DNA of 64,000 bases, from contig NZ_JMQM01000003.1 in NCBI RefSeq assembly GCF_000733725.1, forward strand, positions 124,001-188,000, read 5' to 3'. Of this stretch, positions 9,059 to 17,529 are shown piece by piece. Below the pieces are notes generated by a model. The model saw only the letters and a list, made by a program, of their open reading frames with translations, was not told where the DNA came from and did not search any database. Source of the DNA: Nitratireductor basaltis (GTDB lineage Bacteria > Pseudomonadota > Alphaproteobacteria > Rhizobiales > Rhizobiaceae). Position numbers and translations under genes: made by a program. How positions within the stretch are numbered: position 1 is the stretch's first letter; each line of letters opens with the position of its first letter.

Positions 9059-10219
9059 ATGTCTGAAACGAATTCCATGCCCCTGGACGGGCTCGTCGTC
9101 ATTGATATGAGCCAATTTCTGTCGGGGCCCTATTGTACCTTGCGGCTCATGGATTTGGGTGCGCGGGTCATAAAGATCGAACGGCCAGGACAGGGTGACC
9201 TCTCCCGCCAGCTCTATTTGAGCGACACCGAGATCGGCGGCGATTCCACGATCTTTCATGCCATCAATCGCGGCAAGGAAAGCCTCGCCATCGATCTGAA
9301 GAACGATGCCGACCTGACGGCGCTGCGCGGTCTCATCGCGAAGGCGGATGTATTGGTGCAGAATTTCCGCCCCGGTGTCATCGAGCGGCTGGGCCTGAGC
9401 TATGAAGCCGTGCGCGAGATCAATCCGAAGATCGTCTACGCCTCCATCAGCGGATATGGCGAAGACGGCCCATGGGTGATGCGTCCCGGACAGGATCTGC
9501 TTGCCCAGGCGCGCTCCGGTCTCATGTGGCTCAATGGCGATGATGGCCAGGGGCCGGTGCCCTTCGGACTTGCTGTCGCCGATATGCTGGCTGGCGCGGC
9601 CGCCTGTCAGGGCATACTCGCAGCGCTCGTGCAGCGCGGCATCAAGGGTCATGGCGCGCATGTGCAGACAAGCCTTCTTGAAGCGCTTACCGATCTTCAG
9701 TTCGAGGTGCTCACGACCTTCCTCAATGACGGCAAGCGCCTTCCGAAACGCGCCCAGACGCGCAGTGCACATGCCTATCTCTCCGCACCCTACGGCGTCT
9801 ATGAGACAAAGGACGGTTTCCTTGCCATTGCGATGACGCCCCTGCCCAAGCTTGCCGACCTCATGCAGATCGAGGGCCTGCGTGCCTATTGCGACGATCC
9901 CAAGAGTTGGTTCAGTGCACGTGACGTGATCAAGAACATCATTTCCGAAGCGGCCATCACGCGCACGACGGATGAATGGCTGGCCGTTCTGGAGCCTGCA
10001 GATATCTGGTGCTCACGCGTGTTCGACTGGAACGAACTCCTTGGCCATGAGGGGTTCCGGATGCTCGACATGCTGCAGACCGTCACGCGCGAAGACGATG
10101 TCTCCATCGAGACCACCGCCTCACCCATTCGCATCAATGGCGCTCGACCGAAGGCTGCCCGCGCGGCACCGCGTATCGGTGAGCATTCCAACCAGATTCG
10201 CAAGGAGTTCGGATTGTGA
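9059..10219 (+). CDS. CaiB/BaiF-type (family III) CoA-transferase
   Basis: A 386-residue cytoplasmic enzyme starting at ATG 9059 (MSETNSMPLDGLVVIDMSQF). An upstream open extension overlaps the MaoC gene and is discarded. The opening strand LDGLVVIDMSQFLSGPYC, the ARVIKIERPGQGD segment, LVQNFRPGVIERLGL and SISGYGEDGPW are all standard family III CoA-transferase landmarks. These enzymes move CoA from a donor thioester (often succinyl-CoA or formyl-CoA) to a carboxylic acid. Next to a MaoC hydratase and a TRAP importer, the likely job is to activate the imported acid. Its stop overlaps the next start by four bases (GTGA). Confidence 0.92.
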   Translation: MSETNSMPLDGLVVIDMSQFLSGPYCTLRLMDLGARVIKIERPGQGDLSRQLYLSDTEIGGDSTIFHAINRGKESLAIDLKNDADLTALRGLIAKADVLVQNFRPGVIERLGLSYEAVREINPKIVYASISGYGEDGPWVMRPGQDLLAQARSGLMWLNGDDGQGPVPFGLAVADMLAGAAACQGILAALVQRGIKGHGAHVQTSLLEALTDLQFEVLTTFLNDGKRLPKRAQTRSAHAYLSAPYGVYETKDGFLAIAMTPLPKLADLMQIEGLRAYCDDPKSWFSARDVIKNIISEAAITRTTDEWLAVLEPADIWCSRVFDWNELLGHEGFRMLDMLQTVTREDDVSIETTASPIRINGARPKAARAAPRIGEHSNQIRKEFGL

Positions 10220-11343
10220 CCAAGTTGAAAGGCATGACCTGGAGCCATCCGCGTGGCTATGACCCGATGATTGCCTGCTCTTCGATCTGGAAGGAGAAGA
10301 CGGGAGTGGAAATCGCGTGGGACAAGCGCTCGCTCCAAGACTTCGAATCCTTTCCAGTCGAGGAATTGGCGCGGCAATATGATCTCATCGTGATCGATCA
10401 TCCCCATGTCGGCCAGATCACGGAGGAAGGCTGCCTTGCACCGCTGGATGTCGCCGGGCGTGAGGATGAACGCAGGGCGCTCGCCGATGCCAGCGTCGGA
10501 CTTTCCTACCCGAGCTACAATTGGTCCGGTCGCCAATGGGCTTTCCCCATCGATGCGGCGGCACAGGTGCAGGCCTATCGTCCCGATGCGCTCGCACAGG
10601 CGCCGCAGGAATGGGAAGAGGTCATCGCGCTGGCGCGCGAGGGTCGGATGGCGGTGCCACTGCGTCCGCCGCATTCGCTCATGTGCTTCTACACGCTGGC
10701 AGCCAATATGGGGCACCCCTGCCGCAACGAGGGTGACGGCCCGCTCATCGATCAGCAGATCGGCGAACAGGTTTATGAAAAGGTGCTGGAGCTTGCCGCC
10801 CTCGTGCCCAATCACTGCGCGCAAGCAGATCCCATCGCAATCTTAGAAGAGATGGCGCGCGAGGACAGCCGCATCATCTGCTCACCCTTGATCTATGGCT
10901 ATGTGAATTACGCCATCGACGGCTTCCGCCCACGCCTCCTGCGCTTTGCCGATATTCCGGTCGCGGGCAGTGCTGGCCCGGTTGGCTCTGCAATTGGCGG
11001 CACCGGTATCGCCGTTTCCGCCTTCTCGAGCGCACGGGAAGTCGCCATCGATTTTGCCTATTGGATCTCAAGCGCAGACATTCAGCGAGGTCCCTTCGCG
11101 CAAGCTGGCGGCCAGCCCGGCCATGCAGCCGGTTGGGAAGACGGAGAAGTAAACCGGCAGACCCAAGACTTCTACAGGGATACGCGGGCCACACTGGAGG
11201 GCGGATGGTTGCGGCCTCGCCACAATGGCTACATGACTTTCCAGCAGGAAGGCGCTGCAAGGCTGACCAAGGCCCTTTCAAACCGGGAGCCGGCCGCACG
11301 CTTTGTGGCCGACCTCAACCGGATGTTCGAGCAGCACAGATAG
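10216..11343 (+). CDS. Solute-binding-protein-like protein without a signal peptide
   Basis: A 375-residue protein with the bilobal layout of type-1 extracellular solute-binding proteins. There is an N-terminal GMTWSHPRGYDP strand and a DLIVIDHPHVGQITEEGCL segment. The C-terminal half has FAYWISSADIQRGPFAQAGG and NRMFEQH, as in ABC sugar-binding proteins. Unlike them it begins MTKLKGMTWSHPR, with no hydrophobic signal sequence and no lipobox, so it should stay in the cytoplasm. It starts with GTG at 10216, overlapping the CoA-transferase stop by four bases, so it is translationally coupled. Its role may be binding or sensing of a pathway acid rather than transport, but this is inference. Confidence 0.8.
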   Translation: MTKLKGMTWSHPRGYDPMIACSSIWKEKTGVEIAWDKRSLQDFESFPVEELARQYDLIVIDHPHVGQITEEGCLAPLDVAGREDERRALADASVGLSYPSYNWSGRQWAFPIDAAAQVQAYRPDALAQAPQEWEEVIALAREGRMAVPLRPPHSLMCFYTLAANMGHPCRNEGDGPLIDQQIGEQVYEKVLELAALVPNHCAQADPIAILEEMAREDSRIICSPLIYGYVNYAIDGFRPRLLRFADIPVAGSAGPVGSAIGGTGIAVSAFSSAREVAIDFAYWISSADIQRGPFAQAGGQPGHAAGWEDGEVNRQTQDFYRDTRATLEGGWLRPRHNGYMTFQQEGAARLTKALSNREPAARFVADLNRMFEQHR

Positions 11344-11344
11344 C

Positions 11345-11364
11345 GGCGGGCACGAACACCCGCC
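11345..11364. terminator. Hairpin in the convergent gap
   Basis: GGCGGG and CCCGCC form a 6-bp stem with an 8-base loop just after the solute-binding-like gene and before the convergent amidohydrolase stop. It is symmetric enough to act in both directions, but there is no T-run on the plus strand. Confidence 0.35.
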
Positions 11365-11379
11365 ACTTCACGCCAAGGA

Positions 11380-12237
11380 TCAGGCTGCGTCGCTGGCGCT
11401 GCGCAGCTTCCACAGACGCTTGGCGTTCTCGCGGAATAGCTTGGCGCGTTCCTGCGCGGTGCAGCCGCTGAACAGCGCCTGCGTCGCGGCCAGCCATGCG
11501 TGCAGACCGCCGCCAAGGGTGCATACGGGCCAGTCGCTTCCCCAGACCAGGCGGTCGAAGCCAAACTTCTCGACCGTATGATCGACGTAGGGCCGCAGCG
11601 TATCGACCGTCCAGCTGCCCGGCTCGGCATAGGCGACCACACCGGAAATCTTTGCGGTGACATTGTCGCGCCTGGCCAATTCGTCGACATGATCCTTCCA
11701 GGGGGTGAAGGCATCATTCCTGATGTCGGGCACACCGCAATGATCGAGAACGAAGCGGACATCGGGTGCGAGGTCCACAAGTTCGATGGCAAGCGGTATC
11801 TGATGCGGCAGGACGCACAGATCGAATGTGAAACGCGTGTCGGACAGGCGCTTCAGATTCTCGCGGAACAGCGGCTTTTGCGACACCTCATCGGGTACCA
11901 CATGCAAGACGCGGCGGAAGCCCTTTACCAGCGGATTGTCGATCTGCCGTTCAAGGAAGGCTGCAAAGCCATCCTCTTCGGGGCGCGCAGAGGAGATTGC
12001 GCCGACGATCAGGCTGTTGTCCCGGGCCGCAAGCCGCGCGACATTCTCGGTCTCCCGCTCGATCTGGGACGGCTCGACATCCACCTCCATATGGAGTGTC
12101 GCCTCGATGCCTCCCTGGCGCGCTTCGCGCTCATAGCTTTCATAGCTGAAATCCCTGTCGAGGGCTTCGACATCTGCAAGCCAGGGATAGTTCAGAACGG
12201 ATTTGTCGATGACATGCAGATGCGTGTCGATCAGCAT
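11380..12237 (-). CDS. Amidohydrolase-superfamily sugar lactonase, probable L-fuconolactonase
   Basis: A 285-residue TIM-barrel hydrolase of the amidohydrolase_2 type. The metal-binding DTHLHV motif lies at residues 4-9. Further sites are FVLDHCGVPD near residue 183 and LVWGSDWPVC near residue 240. The family includes L-fucono- and L-rhamnono-lactonases. ATG 12237 is chosen because AGGAGG lies 6 bases upstream; the TTG one codon earlier is less likely. The gene follows the IclR regulator by about 50 bp on the same strand. The neighbouring operon supplies a fuconate-dehydratase-like enzyme, so opening of a 6-deoxy-sugar lactone is the best-supported role. Confidence 0.82.
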   Translation of the reverse strand: MLIDTHLHVIDKSVLNYPWLADVEALDRDFSYESYEREARQGGIEATLHMEVDVEPSQIERETENVARLAARDNSLIVGAISSARPEEDGFAAFLERQIDNPLVKGFRRVLHVVPDEVSQKPLFRENLKRLSDTRFTFDLCVLPHQIPLAIELVDLAPDVRFVLDHCGVPDIRNDAFTPWKDHVDELARRDNVTAKISGVVAYAEPGSWTVDTLRPYVDHTVEKFGFDRLVWGSDWPVCTLGGGLHAWLAATQALFSGCTAQERAKLFRENAKRLWKLRSASDAA

Positions 12238-12290
12238 CAATTACCTCCTCCAAATGCCCTCAAGCGCCGCTGGACGCAGGGCGAAACTCC

Positions 12291-13079
12291 TCACGGGCGC
12301 TCGAGTTGCATGTGAGCACCCGCCAGTTCGGAAAGCTCCTGGGCCGTCTTGAGCAACATCTGCATCGTGCCGGAAATGTCCGGGCCGCCATTGGGATTGA
12401 CGAGTGCGATATAGGGCACCGTCAGGGCGGCGATGCAGCGCTTGTCCGGCCCCAGCACCGGCGCGGACAGATTGAACACGCCTTGCGTCTGCGCACTCGG
12501 CATCAGCTCGTAGCCGCGATCACGGATCTGGTCGAGACGCTCGAACAGCTCCGGTGAGATCTCTGGCTTCTCGTTGAGACGTGCATTTTCCGCCATCATC
12601 ATCTCGCGCTCTTCGGGCGAGCGGAATGCAAGCAGGACATGGCCCGAACCGGTATCGAAAAGACCGATATGCGAACCGACGCGAATCGAGATGCCCCAAT
12701 AGCCCGGCGCCTCCTGCTGGGCCACGACCACGGCGAAACCTCGGTCGAACACCACAAGCTGATTGGCCTGTTTGCTGTTCTCCGCCAGGTCGCGCATCAA
12801 GGGCGTTGCATAGGAGATCAGCCGTCTTACCGGCGCATGAAGCTGGGCGAGACCGAACAGCTTCAAGGTCAGCGAATAGCGGTCGCCTTCGATGCGCGTG
12901 ACATAGCCGCGCCGCACCAGCCGATCGAGCATCCGGTAGAATTCATTCGGACTGCGGCCAAGCTGTTTTGAAATCTCCGCCTGCGTGAGACCTCCATCCA
13001 CGCCCGCCAGCAATTCCAGGATATCCAGACCCTTGTCCAGGGCGGGAGCGCGATAGCGCTCGCTTTCTTCTGCCGTCAC
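12291..13079 (-). CDS. IclR-family transcriptional regulator
   Basis: A 262-residue regulator. The N-terminal winged helix (LDKGLDILELLAGVDGGLTQAEISKQL) is followed by the effector-binding domain (residues about 80-250). I start at GTG 13079, with GGAGGG 5 bases upstream. The longer frame, including ATG 13127, lacks a ribosome-binding site and runs through the divergent promoter. IclR proteins bind small acids or sugar-derived ligands. This one is divergent from the sugar ABC operon and co-oriented with the lactonase gene. It probably controls both, through the inverted half-sites in the shared promoter region, and perhaps the TRAP operon at 5653 as well. Confidence 0.92.
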   Translation of the reverse strand: MTAEESERYRAPALDKGLDILELLAGVDGGLTQAEISKQLGRSPNEFYRMLDRLVRRGYVTRIEGDRYSLTLKLFGLAQLHAPVRRLISYATPLMRDLAENSKQANQLVVFDRGFAVVVAQQEAPGYWGISIRVGSHIGLFDTGSGHVLLAFRSPEEREMMMAENARLNEKPEISPELFERLDQIRDRGYELMPSAQTQGVFNLSAPVLGPDKRCIAALTVPYIALVNPNGGPDISGTMQMLLKTAQELSELAGAHMQLERP

Positions 13080-13103
13080 TGCTCCCTCCAGTAAATTTAT
13101 CTC

Positions 13104-13177
13104 TTCATATACGCAAATCTCTCCCATCGGCAATAGAGGTGGCTTGACCCTACATGAATAGAATGTTTGTATATGAA
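13104..13177. promoter_or_regulatory. Divergent promoter region with inverted half-sites TTCATATAC / GTATATGAA
   Basis: TTCATATAC (13104-13112) and GTATATGAA (13169-13177) are perfect 9-bp inverted repeats 56 bp apart between the IclR gene and the ABC operon. The right half overlaps a plausible plus-strand minus-10 (TTGTAT, 13167-13172), with TTGACC at 13144-13149 as minus-35 and 17-bp spacing. This arrangement suits repression by the IclR protein. The same half-site occurs as a tight palindrome upstream of dctP at 5522. Confidence 0.5.
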
Positions 13178-13248
13178 TTGTGCTCGTTGGTGAATTGCGG
13201 GCCGAGACGCATTGCCACGTGCAGGCGTCACCAATTGGGAGGAAGACC

Positions 13249-14562
13249 ATGAAACATCTACTCACCGGCGTCTCAGCCGGCGTGCTTGCGCTTGTCGCAA
13301 GCGCCAGCATCGCACAGGAACTGCCGGGCAAGTTCGACGGCGTCACCATTGATGCCAAGCTGATCGGCGGCCAACAGTATGAAGCTCTCTACGCCCGCAT
13401 TGCAGAGTGGGAGGAAGCCACCGGCGCAAAGGTCAATGTGGTCTCGAAGAAGAACCACTTCGAGCTCGACAAGGAAATCAAGTCGGATATCGCAACCGGC
13501 ACCTTGAGCTGGTGCGTGGGTTCCAACCACTCCTCTTTCGCGCCTCAGTATCCAGGCATCTATGCGGATCTGAACGCCCTGCTTCCCGAAGACGAGATCG
13601 CGGCTTTCGTGCCGGCCAATATCAGCGCCTCTACGCTTGACGGAAAGCTGGTCATGCTGCCGCGCGCGCAGTTCGACGTTTCCGCGCTCTACTACCAGAA
13701 GAGCCTTTACGAGGACGAAGCCAAGGCAGCCGAATTCAAGGAGAAATACGGCTACGACCTGACGCCGCCCGACACCTGGGAAGAAGTCGCCGACCAGGCC
13801 GAGTTCTTCGCCAATCCGCCGGATTTCTACGGCACCCAATATGCCGGCAAGGAAGAAGCGATCAATGGCCGCTTCTACGAGTTGCTGGTTGCTGAAGGCG
13901 GCGAGTATCTGAACGCCGACGGCGAACCCGCTTTCAATTCGGAAGCAGGCGTGCGCGCACTTGACTGGTTCGTCAATCTCTACAAGGCGAAGGCCGTGCC
14001 TGCAGGCACCACGAACTATCTGTGGGATGATCTGGGTCAGGGTTTCGCTTCCGGTACGGTTGCCCTCAATCTGGACTGGCCGGGCTGGGCGGCATTCTTC
14101 AATGATCCGCAATCCTCCAAGGTTGCCGGCAATGTCGGCGTGAAGGTTCAGCCGAAGGGTTCATCCGGCACGCGCACCGGCTGGTCCGGCCATCACGGTT
14201 TCTCCGTCACCGAAAACTGCGACAGCAAGGAAGCGGCTGCTTCGCTTGTTTGGTTCCTGACCAACGAGGACAGCCAGAAGCTTGAGGCCGCTGCAGGCCC
14301 ACTGCCAACGCGCACCGCCGTGTGGGATTTTGTTGTGCAGGAAGCCGAAGGCGACGCCTACCGACAGGAAGTCCTGAAGGCCTTCCAGGAAGCTGCGGAG
14401 CACGCTTTCCCGGTCCCGCAGACACCGTCCTGGATCGAGATCTCCAACGCTGTCTATCCTGAGCTTCAGGCCGCCATTCTCGGCGACAAGTCGTCCAAGG
14501 AAGCACTGGATTCGGCTGCCGAAAAGGCAACCGAGATCCTTGAAGACGCCGGCGAGCTTTAG
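13249..14562 (+). CDS. Sugar ABC transporter substrate-binding protein
   Basis: A 437-residue periplasmic binding protein of the type-1 sugar-binding family. It has a signal peptide of about 22 residues (MKHLLTGVSAGVLALVASAS, cleavage near IAQ-ELPG). The mature protein has typical lobes, with ATGTLSWCVGSNHSSF, DTWEEVADQAEFF and a C-terminal IWxEIxN-type segment (WIEISNAVYPELQAAILG). GGGAGGAA lies 4 bases before ATG 13249. It heads a long operon with two permeases, an ATPase and deoxy-sugar-acid enzymes. A monosaccharide such as L-fucose or a related 6-deoxy sugar is the likely ligand. A hairpin follows the stop. Confidence 0.92.
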   Translation: MKHLLTGVSAGVLALVASASIAQELPGKFDGVTIDAKLIGGQQYEALYARIAEWEEATGAKVNVVSKKNHFELDKEIKSDIATGTLSWCVGSNHSSFAPQYPGIYADLNALLPEDEIAAFVPANISASTLDGKLVMLPRAQFDVSALYYQKSLYEDEAKAAEFKEKYGYDLTPPDTWEEVADQAEFFANPPDFYGTQYAGKEEAINGRFYELLVAEGGEYLNADGEPAFNSEAGVRALDWFVNLYKAKAVPAGTTNYLWDDLGQGFASGTVALNLDWPGWAAFFNDPQSSKVAGNVGVKVQPKGSSGTRTGWSGHHGFSVTENCDSKEAAASLVWFLTNEDSQKLEAAAGPLPTRTAVWDFVVQEAEGDAYRQEVLKAFQEAAEHAFPVPQTPSWIEISNAVYPELQAAILGDKSSKEALDSAAEKATEILEDAGEL

Positions 14563-14579
14563 AAAACTCTTCCAGGAAC

Positions 14580-14599
14580 GGGAGGCCTCATGGCCTCCC
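14580..14599 (+). repeat. Hairpin between binding-protein and permease genes
   Basis: GGGAGGCC and GGCCTCCC form a perfect 8-bp stem with loop TCAT, 17 bp after the binding-protein stop. There is no T-run, so mRNA stabilisation or partial attenuation is more likely than full termination. Confidence 0.6.
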
Positions 14600-14659
14600 C
14601 ACCTCAACGGCGCGTGGCGAAGACGCGCCGTCCTTTTCCGACGCATGCAAGGACGCGAC

Positions 14660-15556
14660 ATGAAAAGCTGGCGGCTTCCGGCCCCTTTCCTGCTCCTTCT
14701 CCCGACATTCATCGTGCTGGCGGCGGTGGTGGTGATCCCGCTCTTGCTGTCGCTCTATTCGAGCTTCACGCCCTTCCGGCTTACGCGACCGGATTCCATC
14801 TGGAATTTCATCGGGCTTCGCAACTATGAGCGGCTCATCACGGATTGGGAGTTCTGGGTGGCCTTCGGGCGCACCGTACTTCTGCTGACGATTGCGCTCA
14901 ATCTTGAGATGGTGCTCGGTCTTGGCCTTGCCATGCTGGTTGAGAAGGCGACGCGGGGACAGCGTATCCTGCGCACGATCATGATGTTCCCCATGATGTT
15001 CTCGCCGATCCTGGTGGGCTTTCAGTTCAAATTCATGTTCAACGACAATGTCGGGCTCGTGAACAACGCGCTGCAGTCGCTTGGACTGACCGATCGCGCC
15101 ATACCCTGGCTCATCGACGGACAACTCGCCTTCTTCTCGATCCTCGTCGCTGAAGTCTGGTCGTCCACTGCGGTTTTTGCGATCTTCATCCTCTCGGGTC
15201 TGATGGCCATGCCGCGGGAGCCGGTGGAAGCAGCCCGCGTGGATGGCTGCACGCCATGGCAGACATTCCGCTATGTCACCTGGCCCTTCATCATGCCCTT
15301 CGCCTTCATCGCCATGACAATCCGTTCGCTGGATATCGCGCGCGCCTATGACATCGTGAAGATCATGACCGATGGCGGACCGGCCAAGCGGACCGAGATA
15401 CTTTGGACGCTGATCGCACGCACCGGCTATTCGGATGCTCGAATGGGTCTTGCCAATGCGATGGCCTATTTCGCGATCTTCCTGTCCATCCTGTTCACGG
15501 TGATCTTCTTCCGCAAGCTGGCACAGGCCCGCAACCAGATCGGAGCGGAGTGGTAA
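14660..15556 (+). CDS. Sugar ABC transporter permease (MalF/UgpA type)
   Basis: A 298-residue inner-membrane protein with six predicted segments. It has the EAA loop contacting the ATPase (EPVEAARVDGCTPWQTFRYV, about residues 192-211). I place the start at ATG 14660 (MKSWRLPAPFLLLLPTF), with AAGGA 6 bases upstream. The longer open frame from 14540 would cover the intergenic hairpin and encode an implausible basic extension. It forms the transmembrane pore with the second permease, three bases downstream. Confidence 0.9.
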   Translation: MKSWRLPAPFLLLLPTFIVLAAVVVIPLLLSLYSSFTPFRLTRPDSIWNFIGLRNYERLITDWEFWVAFGRTVLLLTIALNLEMVLGLGLAMLVEKATRGQRILRTIMMFPMMFSPILVGFQFKFMFNDNVGLVNNALQSLGLTDRAIPWLIDGQLAFFSILVAEVWSSTAVFAIFILSGLMAMPREPVEAARVDGCTPWQTFRYVTWPFIMPFAFIAMTIRSLDIARAYDIVKIMTDGGPAKRTEILWTLIARTGYSDARMGLANAMAYFAIFLSILFTVIFFRKLAQARNQIGAEW

Positions 15557-15558
15557 TC

Positions 15559-16425
15559 ATGGATAGAAATGCTTCACACCGCCTCAAGCGCTCCTTCCTG
15601 AAGGCGGGACATCTCATCGGCCTTTTCCTGGCCATGGCCATAATCTGCCTGCCCGGCTTCTGGATCGTTCTGTCGTCCCTGCGCCCCACGGTCGAGATCA
15701 TGGCAAAACCGCCGGTCTGGATTCCGCGCGAACTCTCCTTCGACGCCTATGTCGCCATGTTCTCCGGCGTCGGTCAGGGCGGCATTCCCGTCATCGAGTA
15801 TTTCCGCAACTCGCTGGTGATCTCGGTGACTTCCACGGTGATCGCACTCGCCGTCGGCATGGCGGGCGGTTACGCCTTCGCGCGCTATCGCTTCCGCTTC
15901 AAGTCGTCGATCTTTCTGGGCTTCATGCTCACGCGCACGGTGCCGGGCATCGCGCTCTCGCTGCCGTTGTTCTACGTCTATGCCAAGCTTGGCATCATCG
16001 ACACGCATTTCGGCCTGATCATGGCCTATGTGGCCCTAAATGTGCCCTTCACCGTTTGGCTGATCGATGGCTTCTTCAGGCAGGTACCGAAGGATCTGGC
16101 GGAGGCTGCCCAGATCGACGGATGCACGCGCTGGCAGGCTTTCTGGCAGGTGGAGTTCCCGCTCGCCAGACCGGGAATCGCATCGGCAGGCATTTTCGCC
16201 TTCCTCATTTCCTGGAATGAATTCGCGCTCGCCTCACAGCTTACCCGCTCGACCGACTCAAAGACCTTGCCGGTGGGTCTTCTCGACTACACGGCGGAGT
16301 TCACGATTGACTGGCGCGGCATGTGCGCGCTTGCGGTCGTCATGATCATTCCGGCCCTCACACTCACCTTTATCGTCCAGAAACACCTCGTTTCCGGCCT
16401 CACCTCCGGCGCGGTGAAAGGATAA
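15559..16425 (+). CDS. Sugar ABC transporter permease (MalG/UgpE type)
   Basis: A 288-residue inner-membrane protein with six predicted segments and the conserved EAA loop (DLAEAAQIDGCTRWQAFWQV, about residues 178-197). A cytoplasmic basic N-terminus (MDRNASHRLKRSF) precedes the first segment. It pairs with the upstream permease, whose stop is two bases before this ATG. The ATPase gene begins four bases after its stop. The tight packing shows one transport unit. Confidence 0.93.
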   Translation: MDRNASHRLKRSFLKAGHLIGLFLAMAIICLPGFWIVLSSLRPTVEIMAKPPVWIPRELSFDAYVAMFSGVGQGGIPVIEYFRNSLVISVTSTVIALAVGMAGGYAFARYRFRFKSSIFLGFMLTRTVPGIALSLPLFYVYAKLGIIDTHFGLIMAYVALNVPFTVWLIDGFFRQVPKDLAEAAQIDGCTRWQAFWQVEFPLARPGIASAGIFAFLISWNEFALASQLTRSTDSKTLPVGLLDYTAEFTIDWRGMCALAVVMIIPALTLTFIVQKHLVSGLTSGAVKG

Positions 16426-16429
16426 GACA

Positions 16430-17527
16430 ATGGCTCCCGTTACACTCAACAAGCTCGTCAAGCGCTACGGCGCAACCCAGGTCGTGCATGGCATCGAACT
16501 CGATGTCAGCGACGGCGAGTTCGTGGCCCTTGTCGGCCCCTCCGGATGCGGAAAATCCACGACGCTGCGCATGATTGCGGGGCTGGAGGACATCTCCGAC
16601 GGCGAGATCCGCATCGGCGGCGATGTGGTCAACGACCTGCCACCGCGCGATCGCAACATCTCGATGGTGTTCCAGTCCTACGCGCTCTACCCGCATATGA
16701 CGGTGGCGGAAAATATGGGCTTCTCGCTCAAGATCGCCGGCAAAGACCAGAACGAAATCAAGGCGCGTGTGGCGGAGGCCGCCAAAACGCTTGATCTGGA
16801 GGAACTGCTTGAACGACGTCCATCGCAGCTTTCCGGCGGTCAGCGCCAGCGGGTTGCCATGGGACGTGCCATCGTGCGCAGTCCGGAAGTCTTTCTTTTC
16901 GACGAGCCGCTGTCCAATCTGGACGCAAAGCTGCGCACACAGATGCGCACCGAGATCAAGAAGCTTCATGCCAAGCTGCAGTCCACCGTGATCTATGTGA
17001 CCCATGATCAGGTGGAAGCCATGACCCTGGCCGACCGCATCGTCATCATGCGCGGCGGCAATATCGAGCAGGTGGGCACGCCCGAAGAAGTGTTCCACCG
17101 TCCCGCTTCGCAATTTGTGGCAGGCTTCATCGGCTCCCCGCCCATGAATCTGCGTCCTGCGTCCGTACAGGACGGGAAGCTGGTCTTTGCCTCTGGCGAA
17201 ACATTGCCGATCCCCGCTCATCTCAAAGCCAATGTAAGGGCCGGGCAGGAAGTGGTTTTCGGTCTGCGGCCGGACGATATCTACCCGACCGGCCACGGTA
17301 TTCATTCCGGTGAGGCCCATGAGGTTCACCAGATGAGGTGCACCGTCTCCATTACCGAGCCGCTTGGCAATGAAACCCTGGTCTTCGCCGGCTTTGATGG
17401 CGTGGAGCTGGTGTCGCGCATGCTCAATCCCCGCCCCCTGAAGCGCGGTGAAGAGGCCGAATTCTCCTTTGACCTTTCACAGGCCCATCTCTTCGACGCC
17501 GCGACCGGCAGAAGCGTGAGAACCTGA
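16430..17527 (+). CDS. Sugar ABC transporter ATP-binding protein (UgpC/MsmX/MalK type)
   Basis: A 365-residue ATPase. Walker A is GPSGCGKST (residues 36-44), the signature is LSGGQRQRVA and Walker B is VFLFDEPLSNLD, with the switch His in YVTHDQ. The C-terminal 120 or so residues form the TOBE/OB-like regulatory domain seen in MalK-type subunits. The MalK-specific LSNLDAKLR stretch is present. It energises the two permeases encoded just upstream. The dehydratase gene follows two bases after the stop. Confidence 0.95.
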   Translation: MAPVTLNKLVKRYGATQVVHGIELDVSDGEFVALVGPSGCGKSTTLRMIAGLEDISDGEIRIGGDVVNDLPPRDRNISMVFQSYALYPHMTVAENMGFSLKIAGKDQNEIKARVAEAAKTLDLEELLERRPSQLSGGQRQRVAMGRAIVRSPEVFLFDEPLSNLDAKLRTQMRTEIKKLHAKLQSTVIYVTHDQVEAMTLADRIVIMRGGNIEQVGTPEEVFHRPASQFVAGFIGSPPMNLRPASVQDGKLVFASGETLPIPAHLKANVRAGQEVVFGLRPDDIYPTGHGIHSGEAHEVHQMRCTVSITEPLGNETLVFAGFDGVELVSRMLNPRPLKRGEEAEFSFDLSQAHLFDAATGRSVRT

Positions 17528-17529
17528 AC

